Source of the DNA: Rhizobium sp. LC145
Lineage (GTDB): Bacteria > Pseudomonadota > Alphaproteobacteria > Rhizobiales > Rhizobiaceae
Direction of reading: 5' to 3'
Length of the DNA stretch: 64,000 nucleotides
NCBI RefSeq assembly: GCF_001005825.1
Contig: NZ_LBHV01000001.1
Location: 62,001 to 126,000, forward strand
Below the pieces are notes generated by a model. That model did not search any database and was not told the origin of the DNA. It worked only from the letters and a program-made list of their open reading frames with translations. Below, in pieces: positions 35,972-44,783 of this stretch (positions within the stretch are counted from its first letter, which is position 1; every line of letters starts with the position of its first letter). A program made the translations under genes and the position numbers.

Positions 35972-36964
35972 ATGTCAGGCATCGAGCATATCCGCGTCGG
36001 GGCGGACGAGGGAGGCATGCGCCTGGACCGCTGGTTCAAGGTGCATTATCCCGGCCTCGGCTTCGGCGCATTGCAGAAATTGCTGCGGTCCGGCCAGGTG
36101 CGTGTCGACGGCGGCCGCGTGAAGAGCGATGCCCGCGTGCAGCCCGGACAGATGGTACGCATTCCGCCGATGGACGTGGATGCCAAGAAGGCCGGACCGA
36201 TCGCAGGCAAGGACCTGAAGCACGCCGGCGACTATGAGCTGTTGCAGCGCATGGTGCTGCACGAGGACGACAAGGTGATCGTTCTCAACAAGCCGGCCGG
36301 GCTTGCCGTTCAGGGCGGCTCGGGCGTGACGCGTCATATCGACCAGATGCTCGACGCCTGGATAAGCCCGAAGGGCGAGAAGCCGCGCCTCGTCCACCGG
36401 CTCGACCGCGATACATCCGGCGTGCTGGTGATCGCCCGCACGCGCGGCGCGGCGCAGAAGCTGACGGCCGCCTTCCGCGAGCGCGACACCAAGAAGACCT
36501 ATTGGTCGCTGGTGAAGGGCGTGCCGCGCAAGCACGAGGACAAGATTTCCACCTGGTTGGTGAAGGAACAGACGCCGGACGGCGACCGCATGCGCATCGC
36601 CAAGCATGGCGAAGACGGCGCCGATCACGCGGTGTCCTACTATCGCGTACTGGAGACGGCGGCGCAGACGCTCGCCTGGCTGGAAATGGAACCCTATACA
36701 GGGCGTACCCACCAGCTTCGCGTCCATGCGCTGCATATCGGTCATCCGATCATCGGCGATCCGAAATATTTCGACGACGACCACAACTGGCCCTTCCCGG
36801 GGGGCATCCAGAAGCGGCTGCACCTTCATGCCCGCCACATCGACATTCCGCATCCGAATGGCGGGCGGCTGAGGGTCACGGCGCCGCTGCCGCCGCATAT
36901 GGTTCAGAGCTGGAACCTTTTGGGGTTCGACATGGAAAACGGTTTGAGAGACGACGACCGATGA
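35972..36964 (+). CDS. rluC: 23S rRNA pseudouridine synthase RluC/RluD family
   Basis: A 330-residue pseudouridine synthase. The S4 RNA-binding domain occupies about 15-75 (RLDRWFKVHYPGLGFGALQKLLRSG), then the catalytic domain has the Asp-containing RLVHRLDRDTSGVLVIAR and the EPYTGRTHQLRVHALHIGHPIIGD block. It modifies 23S rRNA uridines; RluC is the most likely because of its S4 domain and alphaproteobacterial context. It overlaps the next gene by ATGA, forming a unit rluC-HAD-atp12. Confidence 0.92.
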   Translation: MSGIEHIRVGADEGGMRLDRWFKVHYPGLGFGALQKLLRSGQVRVDGGRVKSDARVQPGQMVRIPPMDVDAKKAGPIAGKDLKHAGDYELLQRMVLHEDDKVIVLNKPAGLAVQGGSGVTRHIDQMLDAWISPKGEKPRLVHRLDRDTSGVLVIARTRGAAQKLTAAFRERDTKKTYWSLVKGVPRKHEDKISTWLVKEQTPDGDRMRIAKHGEDGADHAVSYYRVLETAAQTLAWLEMEPYTGRTHQLRVHALHIGHPIIGDPKYFDDDHNWPFPGGIQKRLHLHARHIDIPHPNGGRLRVTAPLPPHMVQSWNLLGFDMENGLRDDDR

Positions 36965-37632
36965 AATTGGTGCTTTTCGATTGCGACGGCACGCTGGTCG
37001 ACAGCGCCGGGCTGATCCATGAAACCATGCGCCGCACCTTTGCGCAGTTCGGCAAACCCGAGCCGAAGGTTGAAACCACGAAGGCGATCATCGGGCTCAC
37101 CCTCGACATTGCGATCGCCCGTATGCAGGGCAAGGAGCATGTCGACGACGAAGCGGTCGAGATGACGGCCTATTACAAATCGCTGTTCTCCGTCGTGCGG
37201 CAGGACCTCGATTTTCGCGAGCCCTTGTTTCCCGGCATCCGCGAGGTCATCGATGCGATCGGCCCGCGCGAGGACCTGCTGATCGGCGCGGTTACCGGCA
37301 AATCGCGGCGCGGGCTGAATCTCATCATGGAGACCCACGGCTTCGACAAATATTTCGTGGTGGGCCGGACGGCGGACGACTGCCCCTCCAAGCCGCACCC
37401 CGCAATGGTGACGGAATGCTGCGACGAGACCGGCATGAAGCCGGCCGATACTCTTGTCATCGGCGACGCGATCTACGATATGCAGATGGCGAAGGCTGCG
37501 GGCGCGACCGCGATCGGCGTGGCCTGGGGCTATGCCTCGGTCGAGGAATTGAGGCAGGCCGGCGCCGACGCGATCGTCCATCATCCGAGCGAGCTGCTGA
37601 GCCATATCGGCCTGGAATATTCTCATGCGTGA
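36961..37632 (+). CDS. HAD-superfamily hydrolase (phosphoglycolate phosphatase-like)
   Basis: A 223-residue HAD phosphatase. Motif I is LFDCDGTLVDS at residues 5-15, motif II is in IGAVTGKSRRG, motif III the lysine in PSKPHPAM and motif IV in LVIGDAIYDMQMAKAAGA. The small helical cap is of the Gph type. It overlaps rluC by four bases and the ATP12 gene by eight bases. Substrate unknown; annotation as phosphoglycolate phosphatase would be a guess. Confidence 0.9.
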   Translation: MKLVLFDCDGTLVDSAGLIHETMRRTFAQFGKPEPKVETTKAIIGLTLDIAIARMQGKEHVDDEAVEMTAYYKSLFSVVRQDLDFREPLFPGIREVIDAIGPREDLLIGAVTGKSRRGLNLIMETHGFDKYFVVGRTADDCPSKPHPAMVTECCDETGMKPADTLVIGDAIYDMQMAKAAGATAIGVAWGYASVEELRQAGADAIVHHPSELLSHIGLEYSHA

Positions 37633-38416
37633 CATCTTTCCCGATCCTTCCGAGGTGCTGAGCCATGCCGACCCGACGCGGCGGGCGCAGATCCAGATGC
37701 AGAAGCCGTTGCCGAAACGCTTCTACAAGGACGTGACGGTGGTGGAAGGCGAGGAGGGCCATGCGGTCCATCTCGACGGACGCGCCGTCAAGACCCCGGC
37801 AAAGAAGCCGCTTGCGGTGCCGACCGCGGCGCTCGGCGAACTGCTGCGCGAAGAGTGGGCGGCTCAAGCCGACGTGATCGACCCCGCCACCATGCCGGTG
37901 ACGCGGCTCGTCAATACGGCGATCGATGGCGTGGCGGCCGACCCCCAAGCCGTTTTCGAGGACATTCTGCGCTTCTCCGCAAGCGATATGCTCTGCTACC
38001 GGGCCGAAGGGCCGGAGAACCTCGTCGCCCGGCAGAGCGAGCAATGGGACCCGATCATCGACTGGGCGGCGAACGAGCGCGGCGCGCGCTTCATCCTGAT
38101 CGAGGGCATCATGCCGCAGGAGCAGCCGAAAGAGGCGATCGCTGCCCTGGCGGTGACGCTCGGGAAATACGATACGCCGATCGAACTTGCCAGCCTGCAC
38201 ACGGTGACGACGCTCACGGGGTCCGCTCTGCTTGCGCTTGCCTTTGCCGAGGGCCGCATCACGGCCGAAGAGGCCTGGACCCTCGCGCATCTCGACGAGG
38301 ACTGGACCAACGAGCACTGGGGCATCGATGCGGAAGCCGAGCATCGCCGCGCCAAGCGGCACGAGGAGATGCAGGCGGCGGTGAAGGTGTTCGCCGCGCT
38401 GAAAGCTGCCGCTTAA
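37625..38416 (+). CDS. ATP12-type F1-ATPase assembly chaperone
   Basis: A 263-residue protein of the ATP12 family, with the conserved QKPLPKRFYKDVTVVEGE, LDGRAVKTPAKKPLAVPT and EWAAQADVIDPATMPVTRLVNTAID blocks. In mitochondria Atp12 holds the F1 alpha subunit during assembly; alphaproteobacteria keep the homologue. It overlaps the HAD gene by eight bases, so it is co-translated in the rluC-HAD-atp12 unit. The length is typical. Confidence 0.94.
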   Translation: MRDIFPDPSEVLSHADPTRRAQIQMQKPLPKRFYKDVTVVEGEEGHAVHLDGRAVKTPAKKPLAVPTAALGELLREEWAAQADVIDPATMPVTRLVNTAIDGVAADPQAVFEDILRFSASDMLCYRAEGPENLVARQSEQWDPIIDWAANERGARFILIEGIMPQEQPKEAIAALAVTLGKYDTPIELASLHTVTTLTGSALLALAFAEGRITAEEAWTLAHLDEDWTNEHWGIDAEAEHRRAKRHEEMQAAVKVFAALKAAA

Positions 38417-38472
38417 TTCTTCTCTAACCCCGATCTGGGAACATTCGGAAAAGCCGTTTCTGCGGATTTCCG

Positions 38473-38961
38473 ATGTACCGTCGTCTATTTCGTCATTTTC
38501 TCGTCCTGTCCTGCGTTCTGCCGCTGATGTCGTTCCGGATGGAACAGGCGGGCATGCCGCCGGAAAACCTGCTCTATGACGTGCGCAGCGCGATCGTGAC
38601 GGCGCAGGCGGATGTCTCCCGCCAACTGGTGGCGGAAACCGACCGGCTGGTGGACCAGGCGATCCACGCGACCGTGAGGCAGGTTTCGCTGCCGCGCGCC
38701 ATCCTGGCCGTCCGGATCGACCGAACCGCCTATGTGCCGCTCGTCATCGGAGGCCGGCACGAGGCGAGGGTGAGGGTGGAGGCGATCGCGGTCGGCAATG
38801 GAGAACCGATTGCCGACGGCGGTTTCAAGGTATCCGCCTTCGCGCTCGACCGGGCGAATGGCGACGAGATTCTGGCGGAAAGGATTGCGCGGCGCATCGC
38901 GGCGGAATTCCGGCTGAGGGAGCAGGGACGAACGACGCTCGCGACGGCTCTGTTTCCGTGA
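38473..38961 (+). CDS. Exported hypothetical protein (162 aa)
   Basis: A 162-residue protein with an N-terminal hydrophobic segment (residues 6-22, HFLVLSCVLPLMSF) suggesting a signal peptide or anchor. The mature part has no cysteine and is rich in short beta-strand-like stretches, ending with a charged helix (ERIARRIAAEFRLRE). It converges with fghA, whose stop is three bases away. I do not recognise the family; it may be a rhizobial periplasmic protein. Confidence 0.65.
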   Translation: MYRRLFRHFLVLSCVLPLMSFRMEQAGMPPENLLYDVRSAIVTAQADVSRQLVAETDRLVDQAIHATVRQVSLPRAILAVRIDRTAYVPLVIGGRHEARVRVEAIAVGNGEPIADGGFKVSAFALDRANGDEILAERIARRIAAEFRLREQGRTTLATALFP

Positions 38962-38964
38962 GGA

Positions 38965-39798
38965 CTATCCCAATCGCTCCGCGTGCCAGCGGAGATGGTC
39001 GTCCATGAAAGTCGAGATGAAATAGTAGGAGTGGTCGTAGCGCTCGTGCATTCTGAGCGTCAGGCGGATATCCGTTCCCTTGACCGCGTCTTCGAACAGC
39101 CAGGGACGCAGGCCGGTTTCGAGAAATCCGTCGGCCTTGCCCTGATCGATCAGGAATTCCGGGAAGCGGGCGCCGTCCTCGACGAGCGCGCAAGCATCGT
39201 ATTGCCGCCATGTGGCCTTATCCGGCCCCAGATATTTTTCGAAGGCGGGCGCCGACCAGTCGGCGGTGGAGGGCTGAACGATCGGCGCGAAGGCGGAGCA
39301 GCTCTTGAAGCGCTCGGGATTTTTCAGCGCGACGGTCATGGCGCCATGACCGCCCATGGAGTGGCCGAAGATGCCTTGTCGCTCCATGTCGATGCGGAAA
39401 TGCTGACTGACGAGCGCCGGTAGCTCTTCCGCGACGTAAGCGTACATCCGGTAGTTTTCCGCCCAGGGCTTTTCCGTGGCGTCGAGATAGAATCCGGCGC
39501 CCTTGCCCATCTGCCAATTGGTGAGTTCGTCGGGCACGTCGTTGCCGCGCGGGCTGGTATCCGGGCAGACGATGATGAGGCCGAGTTCGGCCGCTAGCCG
39601 GCGATACTCGCCTTTTTCCATGACATTGGCATGGGTGCAGGTGAGGCCCGAGAGATACCACAGAACCGGGCAGGGCTCGTTGATTGCCTTGGGCGGCACG
39701 AAGACGGCAAAGGTCATCTCGCAATTGCAGGCTTCGGAATCATGCGCGAACACGCCCTGCATTCCGCCGAAGGCGGTGGTTTGCGAAATTATCTTCAT
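38965..39798 (-). CDS. fghA: S-formylglutathione hydrolase
   Basis: A 277-residue esterase-D type hydrolase. The nucleophile motif GHSMGGHGA is near 147-155, with Asp and His of the triad in DQGKADGFL and MHERYDHSYYF. The N-terminal half has LSGLTCTHANVMEKG. It hydrolyses S-formylglutathione to formate and glutathione, the step after the AdhC-type dehydrogenase encoded 2.4 kb further on the same strand. The two genes are separated by three small unrelated genes. Confidence 0.96.
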   Translation of the reverse strand: MKIISQTTAFGGMQGVFAHDSEACNCEMTFAVFVPPKAINEPCPVLWYLSGLTCTHANVMEKGEYRRLAAELGLIIVCPDTSPRGNDVPDELTNWQMGKGAGFYLDATEKPWAENYRMYAYVAEELPALVSQHFRIDMERQGIFGHSMGGHGAMTVALKNPERFKSCSAFAPIVQPSTADWSAPAFEKYLGPDKATWRQYDACALVEDGARFPEFLIDQGKADGFLETGLRPWLFEDAVKGTDIRLTLRMHERYDHSYYFISTFMDDHLRWHAERLG

Positions 39799-39816
39799 CG
39801 GAAGTTCCCTTGCATA

Positions 39817-40488
39817 TCAGCCCGCCAGCGCGACGACGGCGTTGACCGAGGCGGCGACGAGCACGGTGTTGAAGAAGAAGGATACGACCGCATGCACCAG
39901 GTTGATACGGCGCATGGCGGTGGTCGTGATCACGACATCGGAAGTCTGGGCGGTCATTCCGATGACGAAGGCGAAATAGAGGAATTCCCAGCCGCTGGGA
40001 TCGGCTGTTCTGGGAAAGGTCAGGCCGCCGCGCTTGCCCTTACCCCCGCGCTCAGCCTCGACGGCCGGTTCCGGGCGCCAATAGAGATGGGCGTAGTGCA
40101 TCGCGAACATGATGTGGATGGTGAGCCAGCCGAGCGCCACCGAAACGAAGGCGATCACGATCTCGACAGGGCCGGCGGGGAGTTGGCGATTGAGGACGCT
40201 GAAAAGGGAAATGATGGCAGCGACGACCGCCAGAAGGGTGACGGCGAGGATGACGGGGGCGGGCTCGTCATCACGCTCGGCGCGCCGCCTGAGGAGTGCC
40301 GGCGTGAGCCGGGGAATGCGCTCCGCCATCAGCCCGAGATAGATCAGGAAGAAGACGACCACCGTCACGCCGGGAGCGAGCCTCGGCGCGTAGAAAAGCA
40401 GAAAGGGCAGGCAGACGAGCGCAACGACGGTGCCGGCATAGAAAGGGCCGTGCCGCTGATGCCTCAATCTTTGCCACAGCGAGGTCAT
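39817..40488 (-). CDS. DUF1345 membrane protein
   Basis: A 223-residue integral membrane protein with five to six hydrophobic segments and the family DUF1345 block LYFAFVIGMTAQTSDVVITTTAMRRINLVHAVVSFFFNT near the C terminus. A charged loop (EAERGGKGKRGG) is near the middle. The start ATG at 40488 is close to the next gene upstream. The function of the family is unknown. It lies between fghA and the DUF188 gene on the same strand, possibly one transcript. Confidence 0.88.
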   Translation of the reverse strand: MTSLWQRLRHQRHGPFYAGTVVALVCLPFLLFYAPRLAPGVTVVVFFLIYLGLMAERIPRLTPALLRRRAERDDEPAPVILAVTLLAVVAAIISLFSVLNRQLPAGPVEIVIAFVSVALGWLTIHIMFAMHYAHLYWRPEPAVEAERGGKGKRGGLTFPRTADPSGWEFLYFAFVIGMTAQTSDVVITTTAMRRINLVHAVVSFFFNTVLVAASVNAVVALAG

Positions 40489-40500
40489 CGTCGAGACTCC

Positions 40501-40947
40501 TCAGGCGCCCGATTTGGCGCGACGGCAAAGCCTGTCCAGGGTTTCGAGAAATTTGGACCGGTCGCGGGCGGTGAAGGCGGCATTGTAGCCCTTGCTCTCG
40601 CCGGTCTCGCGCAGATGCGCGCCGAGATCCCGCATGGCGGAGGCCATCCCGATATTCGTGTCGTCAAAAACACGGCCGCTGGGACCCGTGACGAGCGCGC
40701 CCTTGGCGACGCAGCGGACCGCCAGAGGCACATCCGCCGTGACGACGACATCGCCTGTGTCCGCACGCTCGGCAATCCAGTCATCGGCGGCGTCGAAGCC
40801 GGCGGAAACGATGACATTGTGTACCATCGGATCGCGGGAGGGTCGCAGGCCGGAATTGGCGACGAACGTCACTTCAAGACCATGACGTTCGGCCACTTTC
40901 AGGATTTCCGGCTTGACCGGGCAGGCATCGGCATCGACATAGATCAT
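40501..40947 (-). CDS. YaiI/YqxD family (DUF188, UPF0178) protein
   Basis: A 148-residue PIN-like-fold protein with the diagnostic N terminus MIYVDADACPVKPEIL, then DTGDVVVTADVPLAVRCVAKGA and DDTNIGMASAMRDLGAHLRE. The conserved aspartates resemble a nuclease metal site, but the activity is undefined. It is 13 bases from the DUF1345 gene on the same strand. The full length and all conserved blocks are present. Confidence 0.93.
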   Translation of the reverse strand: MIYVDADACPVKPEILKVAERHGLEVTFVANSGLRPSRDPMVHNVIVSAGFDAADDWIAERADTGDVVVTADVPLAVRCVAKGALVTGPSGRVFDDTNIGMASAMRDLGAHLRETGESKGYNAAFTARDRSKFLETLDRLCRRAKSGA

Positions 40948-41063
40948 TCCACTATCCTTCAGGCGCGCATCACTTCAATGCCGCGTATGACACATGCCAG
41001 GCATGTTCAAGGCGATCGCGGCTCTAGAGATTATGTCGCAAGCATGAAGGGAGGGGAAATCAC

Positions 41064-41252
41064 TCAGGCGAGGGCCACCGTCTGGTCGTCGGTCGTCGCG
41101 CCGGGAGCGTTGGCTTTGATGGATTCGATGGCGGAGACGGCGGAAGACTTGGCCGAATAGCCCTCGGACGAGAACATGATCTGGCCGTTCGGAGCCTTAA
41201 AGCGGAAACGGAACTCGCCGGCCTTATCCTTGTAGATTTCGAACTTGTACAT
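41064..41252 (-). CDS. YegP-like DUF1508 protein (62 aa)
   Basis: A 62-residue protein, one DUF1508 repeat, starting MYKFEIYKDKAGEFRFRFKA and with FSSEGYSAKSSAVSAIESIK. The E. coli homologue YegP carries two such repeats; single-repeat forms are common in alphaproteobacteria. The ATG at 41252 gives the family-typical start; a longer frame to 41390 crosses the adhC terminator and is rejected. Function unknown. Confidence 0.85.
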   Translation of the reverse strand: MYKFEIYKDKAGEFRFRFKAPNGQIMFSSEGYSAKSSAVSAIESIKANAPGATTDDQTVALA

Positions 41253-41320
41253 CTGGGATGCCCCCGTTTGTTGGAACAATGGGATGATAGATGCGCTCGC
41301 CGGAATTGCAAGCACCGCGC

Positions 41321-41345
41321 AAAACCCCGCCAGAGAGCGGGTTTT
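41321..41345 (-). terminator. Terminator of adhC
   Basis: On the minus strand AAAACCCGC and GCGGGGTTTT pair around TCTCTG. It is 53 bases after the adhC stop and just before the YegP-like gene. Confidence 0.7.
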
Positions 41346-41397
41346 CGCGCGATCCGGAGCGTCGGTGGACCACTCCGGACGGCGAATCACAAGAACC

Positions 41398-42525
41398 TCA
41401 GTAAACCACGACGCTTCGGATGCTTTCGCCAGAATGCATCAGCTCGAAGCCCTTGTTGATGTCCTCGAGCGGCATGGTGTGGGTGATCATCGGATCGATC
41501 TCGATCTTGCCCTCCATGTACCAGTCGACGATCTTCGGCACGTCGGTGCGGCCGCGCGCGCCGCCGAAGGCCGTACCCATCCAGGTACGTCCGGTGACGA
41601 GCTGGAAAGGACGCGTGGAGATTTCCTGGCCGGCGCCGGCAACGCCGATGACGACCGACTTGCCCCAGCCGCGATGCGAGCTTTCAAGCGCCTGGCGCAT
41701 GACCTTGGTGTTTCCGGTGCAGTCGAACGTGTAGTCGGCGCCGCCGATCTGGTCCGCGCCGCGCTTCGTCATGTTGACGAGATAGGGCACGATGTCGTCG
41801 CCGACTTCCTTCGGGTTGACGAAGTGCGTCATGCCGAAGCGCTCGCCCCAGGCCTTCTTGTCGTTGTTCAGATCGACGCCGATGATCATGTCGGCGCCGG
41901 CAAGGCGAAGGCCCTGGATGACGTTCAAACCGATGCCGCCCAGTCCGAAGACGATGGCCGTCGCGCCGATTTCTACCTTGGCGGTGTTGATGACCGCACC
42001 GATGCCGGTGGTGACGCCGCAGCCGATATAGCAGACCTTGTCGAAGGGTGCGTCCGGGTTGATCTTGGCAACCGCGATCTCCGGCAGAACCGTGTAGTTG
42101 GCGAAGGTCGAACAGCCCATGTAATGGTGGATCTTGTCCTTGCCGATCGAGAAGCGCGAGGTGCCGTCCGGCATCAGGCCCTGGCCCTGGGTGGAGCGGA
42201 TGGCGGTGCACAGATTGGTCTTGCGCGACAGACAGGAGGGGCATTCCCGGCATTCCGGCGTATAGAGTGGAATGACATGATCGCCCTTCTTCACCGAGGT
42301 GACGCCCGGACCGACATCGACGACGATGCCGGCGCCCTCATGGCCGAGGATCGCGGGAAAGAGGCCTTCCGGATCGGCGCCCGAAAGCGTGAAATCATCC
42401 GTATGGCAGAGGCCGGTCGCCTTCACCTCGATCAGCACCTCGCCGGCCTTCGGGCCTTCGAGCTTGACGGTCATGACTTCGAGCGGTTTTCCTGCCTGAA
42501 CGGCGACGGCGGCGCGGACATCCAT
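41398..42525 (-). CDS. adhC: S-(hydroxymethyl)glutathione dehydrogenase (class III alcohol dehydrogenase)
   Basis: A 375-residue zinc alcohol dehydrogenase. Catalytic-zinc residues lie in [12 protein letters not shown] and ILGHEGAG, the structural-zinc cysteines in [17 protein letters not shown], and the NAD-binding motif in [14 protein letters not shown]. It oxidises S-hydroxymethylglutathione, the spontaneous adduct of formaldehyde and glutathione, and can reduce S-nitrosoglutathione. FghA completes the pathway. It has its own terminator at 41321-41345. Confidence 0.97.
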   Translation of the reverse strand: MDVRAAVAVQAGKPLEVMTVKLEGPKAGEVLIEVKATGLCHTDDFTLSGADPEGLFPAILGHEGAGIVVDVGPGVTSVKKGDHVIPLYTPECRECPSCLSRKTNLCTAIRSTQGQGLMPDGTSRFSIGKDKIHHYMGCSTFANYTVLPEIAVAKINPDAPFDKVCYIGCGVTTGIGAVINTAKVEIGATAIVFGLGGIGLNVIQGLRLAGADMIIGVDLNNDKKAWGERFGMTHFVNPKEVGDDIVPYLVNMTKRGADQIGGADYTFDCTGNTKVMRQALESSHRGWGKSVVIGVAGAGQEISTRPFQLVTGRTWMGTAFGGARGRTDVPKIVDWYMEGKIEIDPMITHTMPLEDINKGFELMHSGESIRSVVVY

Positions 42526-42692
42526 GGTCTATCTACCTCATCTTTCGAATCCGGGGCGGACTTTGACATGGGGAGGCGGCGCGCCTCAAGCCGGAACCGA
42601 CGATCAGGTGTCGCAAAACGACAGGCGCTGCGGTGAAATCGGCAAGTTGGACCGTGGAAACGAGCGCGATTAAAGCGGGACTACGGTCCGCA

Positions 42693-43616
42693 TCAGGCGA
42701 TTGCCGGCTCTTTTGTTTTCAGACGCTCTCGCCAGATGATGAAGAGGCCGGAGGCGACGATGATGGCGATGCCGATCCATTTCGACAGGGTCGGGAAATC
42801 GCCGAACAACGCGTAGCCGAGCACGGTGGCGGAGATGATCTCGAAATACTGGAAGGGCGCCAGCAGCGAGAGGGGCGCCAGGCGAAAGGCGCGCACGACC
42901 AGCAGATGCATGTAGCCGGATATCGAGCCGAGCAGGACCAGCAGGAAGAGACCGAGCGCGGAGGCGGGGAGGGACGGCTCGAATTCCGCGCCGCCGAGGC
43001 TGTGGCCCAATCCAAGGCCTGCCGCCATGAACAGCGTTCCGCCGATGCCGGCCATGATCTGCATGGTGAGCGGCGAATCGGCCTCGCCGATGGCGCGGTT
43101 GAGGAAGAGATAGAGCGTATAGAGGAAGGCGCAGGCGACCGGCAGCAGCGCCGTCCAGCCGAAGATCGCATAGCTCGGCTGGATGACGATCATCGCTCCG
43201 CCGAAGCCGACTATGATGGCGAGCCAGCGGCGCCAGCCCACCTTGTCGCCGAGGAAGAGCGCCGACATCATGGTGAGCATGAAGGGCTCGACGAAATAGA
43301 TCGCGAAGACATCCGCAAGCGGCATGTATTTGACCGCCGCGAAGAACATCAGGCTCGCGGATGCGTGAAGCGCGCCGCGCAGCAGGTTCATCCAGGGACG
43401 CCGGGCGCGGAAGATCGATGCGCCGACGAAGAACATCAGCGGCAGCATGCAGACGAGCTGGAAGAAGAAGCGGTAGAAGGTGACCTGGCCCGGCGACATG
43501 CCCTCGAAGGTCGCCATGTACTTGGCGATGGCATCCATGAGCGGCAGGACGGCCATGCAGGTGGCCATGATGGCCATGCCCTTCAGGGGATTTTCAAGGG
43601 TAGGGGCGGGTTGCAT
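42693..43616 (-). CDS. EamA/DMT family transporter
   Basis: A 307-residue protein with ten predicted membrane helices in two EamA repeats; the second repeat starts near LLPVACAFLYTLYLFLNRAIGE. Conserved features include GMSPGQVTFYRFFFQLV and FAIYFVEPFMLTMMSALFLGDKV near the end of the first repeat. These permeases usually export amino acids or other metabolites. It is monocistronic between adhC and lipB. Substrate unknown. Confidence 0.92.
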   Translation of the reverse strand: MQPAPTLENPLKGMAIMATCMAVLPLMDAIAKYMATFEGMSPGQVTFYRFFFQLVCMLPLMFFVGASIFRARRPWMNLLRGALHASASLMFFAAVKYMPLADVFAIYFVEPFMLTMMSALFLGDKVGWRRWLAIIVGFGGAMIVIQPSYAIFGWTALLPVACAFLYTLYLFLNRAIGEADSPLTMQIMAGIGGTLFMAAGLGLGHSLGGAEFEPSLPASALGLFLLVLLGSISGYMHLLVVRAFRLAPLSLLAPFQYFEIISATVLGYALFGDFPTLSKWIGIAIIVASGLFIIWRERLKTKEPAIA

Positions 43617-43667
43617 ATGGCGCGCTTTCCGGGAACGCGCCTTTCAAATCACAGCCGCCGGCCATCT

Positions 43668-44396
43668 TCAAGCGGAAGCATTCTCGATGACGCTCTCGCC
43701 GAAAACTTCCTCGAATGCCTCGCGCAGCCGCATGTCGACATCCGCCATCATCACCGGCAGGCCGAGATCGACCAGGCTCGTCACACCATAGGCACTGATG
43801 CCGCAGGGCACGATGCCGGAGAAATGCGAAAGATCCGGGTCCACATTGAGGGAGAGGCCGTGGAAGCTCACCCAGCGGCGAAGCCGGATGCCGAGCGCCG
43901 CGATCTTGTCCTCCGCCATGGAACCATCGGGTAGAAGGGGCTTCTCCGGCCGTCGCACCCAGACGCCGACGCGGTCCTCGCGGCGCTCGCCGCGGACATT
44001 CATCATGTCGAGGGTGCGAATCACGAGCTCTTCCAGCGCAGCCACATAGGCGCGGACATCCTGGCGGCGGCGTTTCAGGTCCAGCATCACATAGGCGACC
44101 CGCTGGCCGGGGCCGTGATAGGTGTATTCGCCGCCGCGCCCGGTGGCAAAGACCGGGAATCGGTCGGGCTCTATGAGGTCGGTGGCGTCGGCGCTGGTGC
44201 CGGCGGTATAGAGCGGCGGGTGCTCGAGAAGCCAGACGAGTTCGTCCGCCTTGCCGTCGGCGATGGCGGCCACTTCCCGCTCCATTTCGGCGACCGCCTG
44301 CTCATAAGGAACGAGTCCTTCGGAAATGCGCCAGCGCACCGGCGGAGAACCGGGGGCGGGGTGCATGGAAATCTGAAGATCGGTGCGCGTCAGCAT
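43668..44396 (-). CDS. lipB: Octanoyltransferase LipB
   Basis: A 242-residue lipoyl(octanoyl) transferase. Signatures: [37 protein letters not shown], the catalytic lysine in [18 protein letters not shown] and the catalytic cysteine in [11 protein letters not shown]. It attaches octanoate from ACP to lipoyl domains, which LipA then sulfurates. The start is the ATG at 44396; upstream in-frame codons to 44564 overlap the tRNA promoter region and have no family counterpart. Confidence 0.95.
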   Translation of the reverse strand: MLTRTDLQISMHPAPGSPPVRWRISEGLVPYEQAVAEMEREVAAIADGKADELVWLLEHPPLYTAGTSADATDLIEPDRFPVFATGRGGEYTYHGPGQRVAYVMLDLKRRRQDVRAYVAALEELVIRTLDMMNVRGERREDRVGVWVRRPEKPLLPDGSMAEDKIAALGIRLRRWVSFHGLSLNVDPDLSHFSGIVPCGISAYGVTSLVDLGLPVMMADVDMRLREAFEEVFGESVIENASA

Positions 44397-44510
44397 GGGA
44401 TTTCTTCTGGCAAAAACGAAGGATGGCGGCAAGAGGCGCGGTGAAAGCCCTGTTCCATATAGGTATTCCACAGTCCGATTTTTATCCTTCAAAAATGTGT
44501 CATGGCGCAC

Positions 44511-44539
44511 TTGTGCACCCGGAATCCTTTTGCTACATG
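44511..44539 (+). promoter_or_regulatory. Putative promoter of tRNA-Leu
   Basis: TTGTGC at 44511-44516 is followed after 17 bases by TACATG at 44534-44539, 35 bases before the tRNA 5' end. Confidence 0.35.
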
Positions 44540-44574
44540 CTCGCTCGCCGACGCAAATCGGCACCTACCACGAT

Positions 44575-44659
44575 GCGGTCGTGGCGGAATTGGTAGACGC
44601 GCAGCGTTGAGGTCGCTGTGGGGCAACCCGTGGAAGTTCGAGTCTTCTCGACCGCACCA
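44575..44659 (+). tRNA. tRNA-Leu (anticodon GAG)
   Basis: The cloverleaf starts GCGGTCG and ends CGACCGC-A-CCA, with the acceptor CCA encoded. The D-arm is TGGCGGAATTGGTAGACGCG, the anticodon stem-loop CAGCG-TTGAGGT-CGCTG places GAG at 34-36, the long variable arm is TGGGGCAACCCG and the T-loop TTCGAGT. The 85-base length with a long variable arm confirms a class II leucine tRNA. It reads CUC and CUU codons. Confidence 0.97.
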
Positions 44660-44667
44660 AAAACAAG

Positions 44668-44689
44668 AACCCGCTTCGGCGGGTTTTTT
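44668..44689 (+). terminator. Terminator of tRNA-Leu
   Basis: AACCCGC, TTCG tetraloop and GCGGGTT are followed by a T run ending at 44689, nine bases after the tRNA 3' end. Confidence 0.92.
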
Positions 44690-44720
44690 GTTGCCCGCTT
44701 TTCAAGACCTTTCGGGAAAA

Positions 44721-44756
44721 CGAAAAGGCGACCGATACGTGCCCGTATCGATCGCC
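44721..44756 (-). terminator. Terminator of the TRAP transporter operon
   Basis: On the minus strand GGCGATCGATACG and CGTATCGGTCGCC form a 13-base stem with one G-U pair around GGCA, followed by TTTTCGTTTT. It is 28 bases after the dctM stop. Confidence 0.88.
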
Positions 44757-44783
44757 TCGAGGGTTGCTGATTTTCACGTCGTT

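Noticed and set aside
39631..41160. Long plus-strand frame of about 500 codons
   Set aside because: It covers fghA, DUF1345 and DUF188 genes in antisense; the translation is rich in charged low-complexity residues with no domain.
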